A program made the position numbers and the translations under genes. A stretch of 64,000 bases of DNA. It comes from Hyphomicrobiales bacterium. GTDB taxonomy: Bacteria > Pseudomonadota > Alphaproteobacteria > Rhizobiales > Rhizobiaceae. Position 1 is the first letter of the stretch. Every line of letters begins with the position of its first letter. Below are positions 62,379 to 64,000 of the stretch, piece after piece. The stretch spans positions 1 to 64,000 of the forward strand of contig UBZT01000021.1 in the NCBI GenBank assembly GCA_900470155.1. Direction: 5' to 3'. The notes below the pieces were generated by a model. That model did no database searches and was not told where the DNA came from. It saw nothing but the letters and a program-made list of their open reading frames with translations.

Positions 62379-63500
62379 TTAGTAATCAGAATTTCTGCGC
62401 CTTAAGACCCTTTTTTCGCGTCTTGGGAGGCGGCCCTCGGCAATCAATGCGCTGATAGCTTTCGATGCCATACTGTTTGTTATTCCTAAATCGGACGCGA
62501 CGGATTTATGAATATGCTTCCCCCAAGTCTCTTTTGGTCCAAATGGAAAGTGCTCGTAAACACGGTCAATTAGATCAGGGTTGAGGCTGCTAGTTCGCCA
62601 TATCAAGAGCCTCTCGAGCTTCGCAGTCATTCGGACTTCGAGAATCTCTGCCAATCTTGCGGCCCCATCAAGTTCGCTTTCTGGCCGCCGATAGAAGCAT
62701 ATTGAACGCACAACAAGGGAGTTTATCGACGTCGATTTAAGAGAAGCTTGGTGATGTATCTTCCGCATATGTGAGAGGAGACTTTTAATCCGCGTGCAGG
62801 CGCTAAACGCGCGGCGCATGATTAAAACATTTCTGCGGTCCGTCGATCCGCGGACAAGCTGCTCGCAGCTGTTGAACGTTACGTCCAATTGCCGATAGAG
62901 GGAAGTGAGCCCGGAGGTATTACCGAATTCTGCGATCCTGGCCTGCACCGCATTGAAAATGATGTAGTTGCTTATCGCCTCCATGAGATGTTGTAGATTT
63001 CGAAGGGAAGTCTCAATCTCTTCATCTGTCGGAGTCTCAGTTGTGCGCTCAACCGCTTGTTTGAAAAGGCACAGATTATCTACGAAGCCAGCTATTCGCC
63101 GCTGGCAGTCGCTCGTGTGTAGAAGCACAAGGATCGCGCTTTGCCGCTCCGACGCAAACTTTCCAATAAGGAGCGCAGTCAGGGCCAAGCCGACGACTAC
63201 ATCAGCAATTGCAACTATTCTGCCAAACCCTTTCGGCGTAAAATCACCGTAGCCAAGCGATGTGAAGGTGACGAGCGAAAAGTACAGTGCATCTGCAACG
63301 CCTGCAGGTTTGTCGAGTGTATGTTCCGTCCATGGCAAGAACGAGTAATAAGCTGTCGAGAGCGCCAAGACGGTTACGGCCGCTAAGAGCAAATCTCCAT
63401 AAGACCAGAGCTCGACAAATCTGCCGACTTTTGTCGTCATGAAGCTCTTTGGGTACGGAGAAAAATCGCTCAGTTGCTGCGACTGATCGGGTTCCGGCAT
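62379..63500 (-). CDS. Two-helix potassium channel with long C-terminal domain
   Basis: 373 residues from the ATG with AGGAG upstream. TM1 at about 35-53, a pore loop with the K+ filter SLGYGD at 81-86, and TM2 at about 94-113 make a minimal Ion_trans_2 channel. The remaining 260 residues are helical, not an RCK domain, and end in what looks like a winged-helix/HTH segment (ASDLGITNSMASKAISAL) plus a basic tail. Unusual for a channel. It is divergent from the OLD-like ATPase gene, 224 bases away. Confidence 0.75.
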   Translation of the reverse strand: MPEPDQSQQLSDFSPYPKSFMTTKVGRFVELWSYGDLLLAAVTVLALSTAYYSFLPWTEHTLDKPAGVADALYFSLVTFTSLGYGDFTPKGFGRIVAIADVVVGLALTALLIGKFASERQSAILVLLHTSDCQRRIAGFVDNLCLFKQAVERTTETPTDEEIETSLRNLQHLMEAISNYIIFNAVQARIAEFGNTSGLTSLYRQLDVTFNSCEQLVRGSTDRRNVLIMRRAFSACTRIKSLLSHMRKIHHQASLKSTSINSLVVRSICFYRRPESELDGAARLAEILEVRMTAKLERLLIWRTSSLNPDLIDRVYEHFPFGPKETWGKHIHKSVASDLGITNSMASKAISALIAEGRLPRREKRVLRRRNSDY

Positions 63501-63724
63501 GATAGATCTCCTGTAGGCGTGCGAAGACACTGCGCATTGTCCTTATGTAAACAACAAGAACTTGTTTCCACATTTGCCGACCTTAGTGGTGTCCACCACT
63601 ATGAAATATTCACGACATTTCACATGCTTGCATAACGAGAGCTTTGAAAACGCCCTCTGAAATCATCTCACTTTCCTTCCCTTATAGGTAGATGTAGCTT
63701 GCGCAAAACTACCTGGAGGGATTC

Positions 63725-64000
63725 ATGCCAATTCAACGCGTCATCGTCAAAAATTACCGGACGCTCAGGCATGCGGACGTAACATTCCGCGATGATGTCA
63801 ACATCATCGTCGGCAACAATGAGGCCGGAAAATCGACACTGCTCGAGGCAATCAACCTGGCACTCAAATGCCAGCTAAATCGCCGGCCGGCGCATTACGA
63901 ATTGCACCCCTACCTCATCAACACCCAAGCGGTGGCAGAGTTCGTTGCTGCGCACAAAGCCGGTAAACCCGTGGCGCCGCCCGAGGCACTTATTGAGGTC
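63725..64000 (+). CDS. OLD/RecF-like AAA ATPase (probable ATP-dependent endonuclease), partial
   Basis: 92 N-terminal residues visible; the gene runs off the window. The start resembles OLD and RecF ATPases: VIVKNYRTLRHADVTF, then Walker A VGNNEAGKSTLLEAIN near residue 28. GGAGGG is 4 bases upstream. OLD enzymes fuse this ATPase to a Toprim nuclease and are often paired with a UvrD-type helicase in phage defence, but neither can be checked here. Confidence 0.7.
   Translation, partial: MPIQRVIVKNYRTLRHADVTFRDDVNIIVGNNEAGKSTLLEAINLALKCQLNRRPAHYELHPYLINTQAVAEFVAAHKAGKPVAPPEALIEV

Overview
The window looks like part of a large, low-copy plasmid or chromid of a Rhizobiaceae-type alphaproteobacterium. 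The grounds are a repABC replication/partition operon, a complete traI-trbBCDEJKLFGHI conjugation operon in the order found on Ti and symbiotic plasmids, two tra-box-like sites between them, and a rhizobial integrase plus DUF1612-type (RHE_PE00001-like) pair. No rRNA, tRNA or CRISPR array was found.

Positions 1-23811 hold aromatic catabolism. On the minus strand, an apparent operon runs paaN, livK-H-M-G-F, a fadB-like bifunctional gene and ETF-quinone oxidoreductase (cut by the window start). Divergent from it are paaG-paaI-paaK-paaR. Then, on the minus strand, come thiolase, paaA-B-C-D-E, an extra PaaA/PaaC-like gene, paaZ and paaY. paaX and a soluble chemoreceptor follow. Together these activate phenylacetate to its CoA ester, epoxidise and open the ring, and beta-oxidise the product. 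Separate paaF and paaH genes are absent, and the fadB-like protein is the obvious substitute.

Positions 23966-41303 look like an amine-catabolism island. It has an APC permease, a TetR regulator with two matching operators, a flavin amine oxidase, a cupin, two closely related aldehyde dehydrogenases, folD, purU, etfAB, a dimethylglycine-dehydrogenase-like flavoprotein, an aminoglycoside/choline-kinase-fold kinase, a second TetR and a PLP enzyme resembling phosphoethanolamine/phosphohydroxylysine phospho-lyases. The set suggests oxidative N-demethylation with one-carbon disposal, coupled to kinase, phospho-lyase and aldehyde dehydrogenase steps on an amino alcohol. The substrate is not identifiable from sequence.

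Positions 41500-42360 are a junction carrying a truncated chemoreceptor. The trb operon occupies 42361-52060 and ends at traI (52692). repA-repB-repC follow at 53068-56739, with a probable antisense RNA between repB and repC.

Positions 56838-64000 are accessory: a class III cyclase-like protein, a decayed integrase 5' fragment, an unknown 404-residue protein, an intact tyrosine recombinase with a core-site-like inverted repeat beside it, the DUF1612-type protein, a two-helix potassium channel with an unusual C-terminus, and the start of an OLD/RecF-like ATPase cut by the window end.
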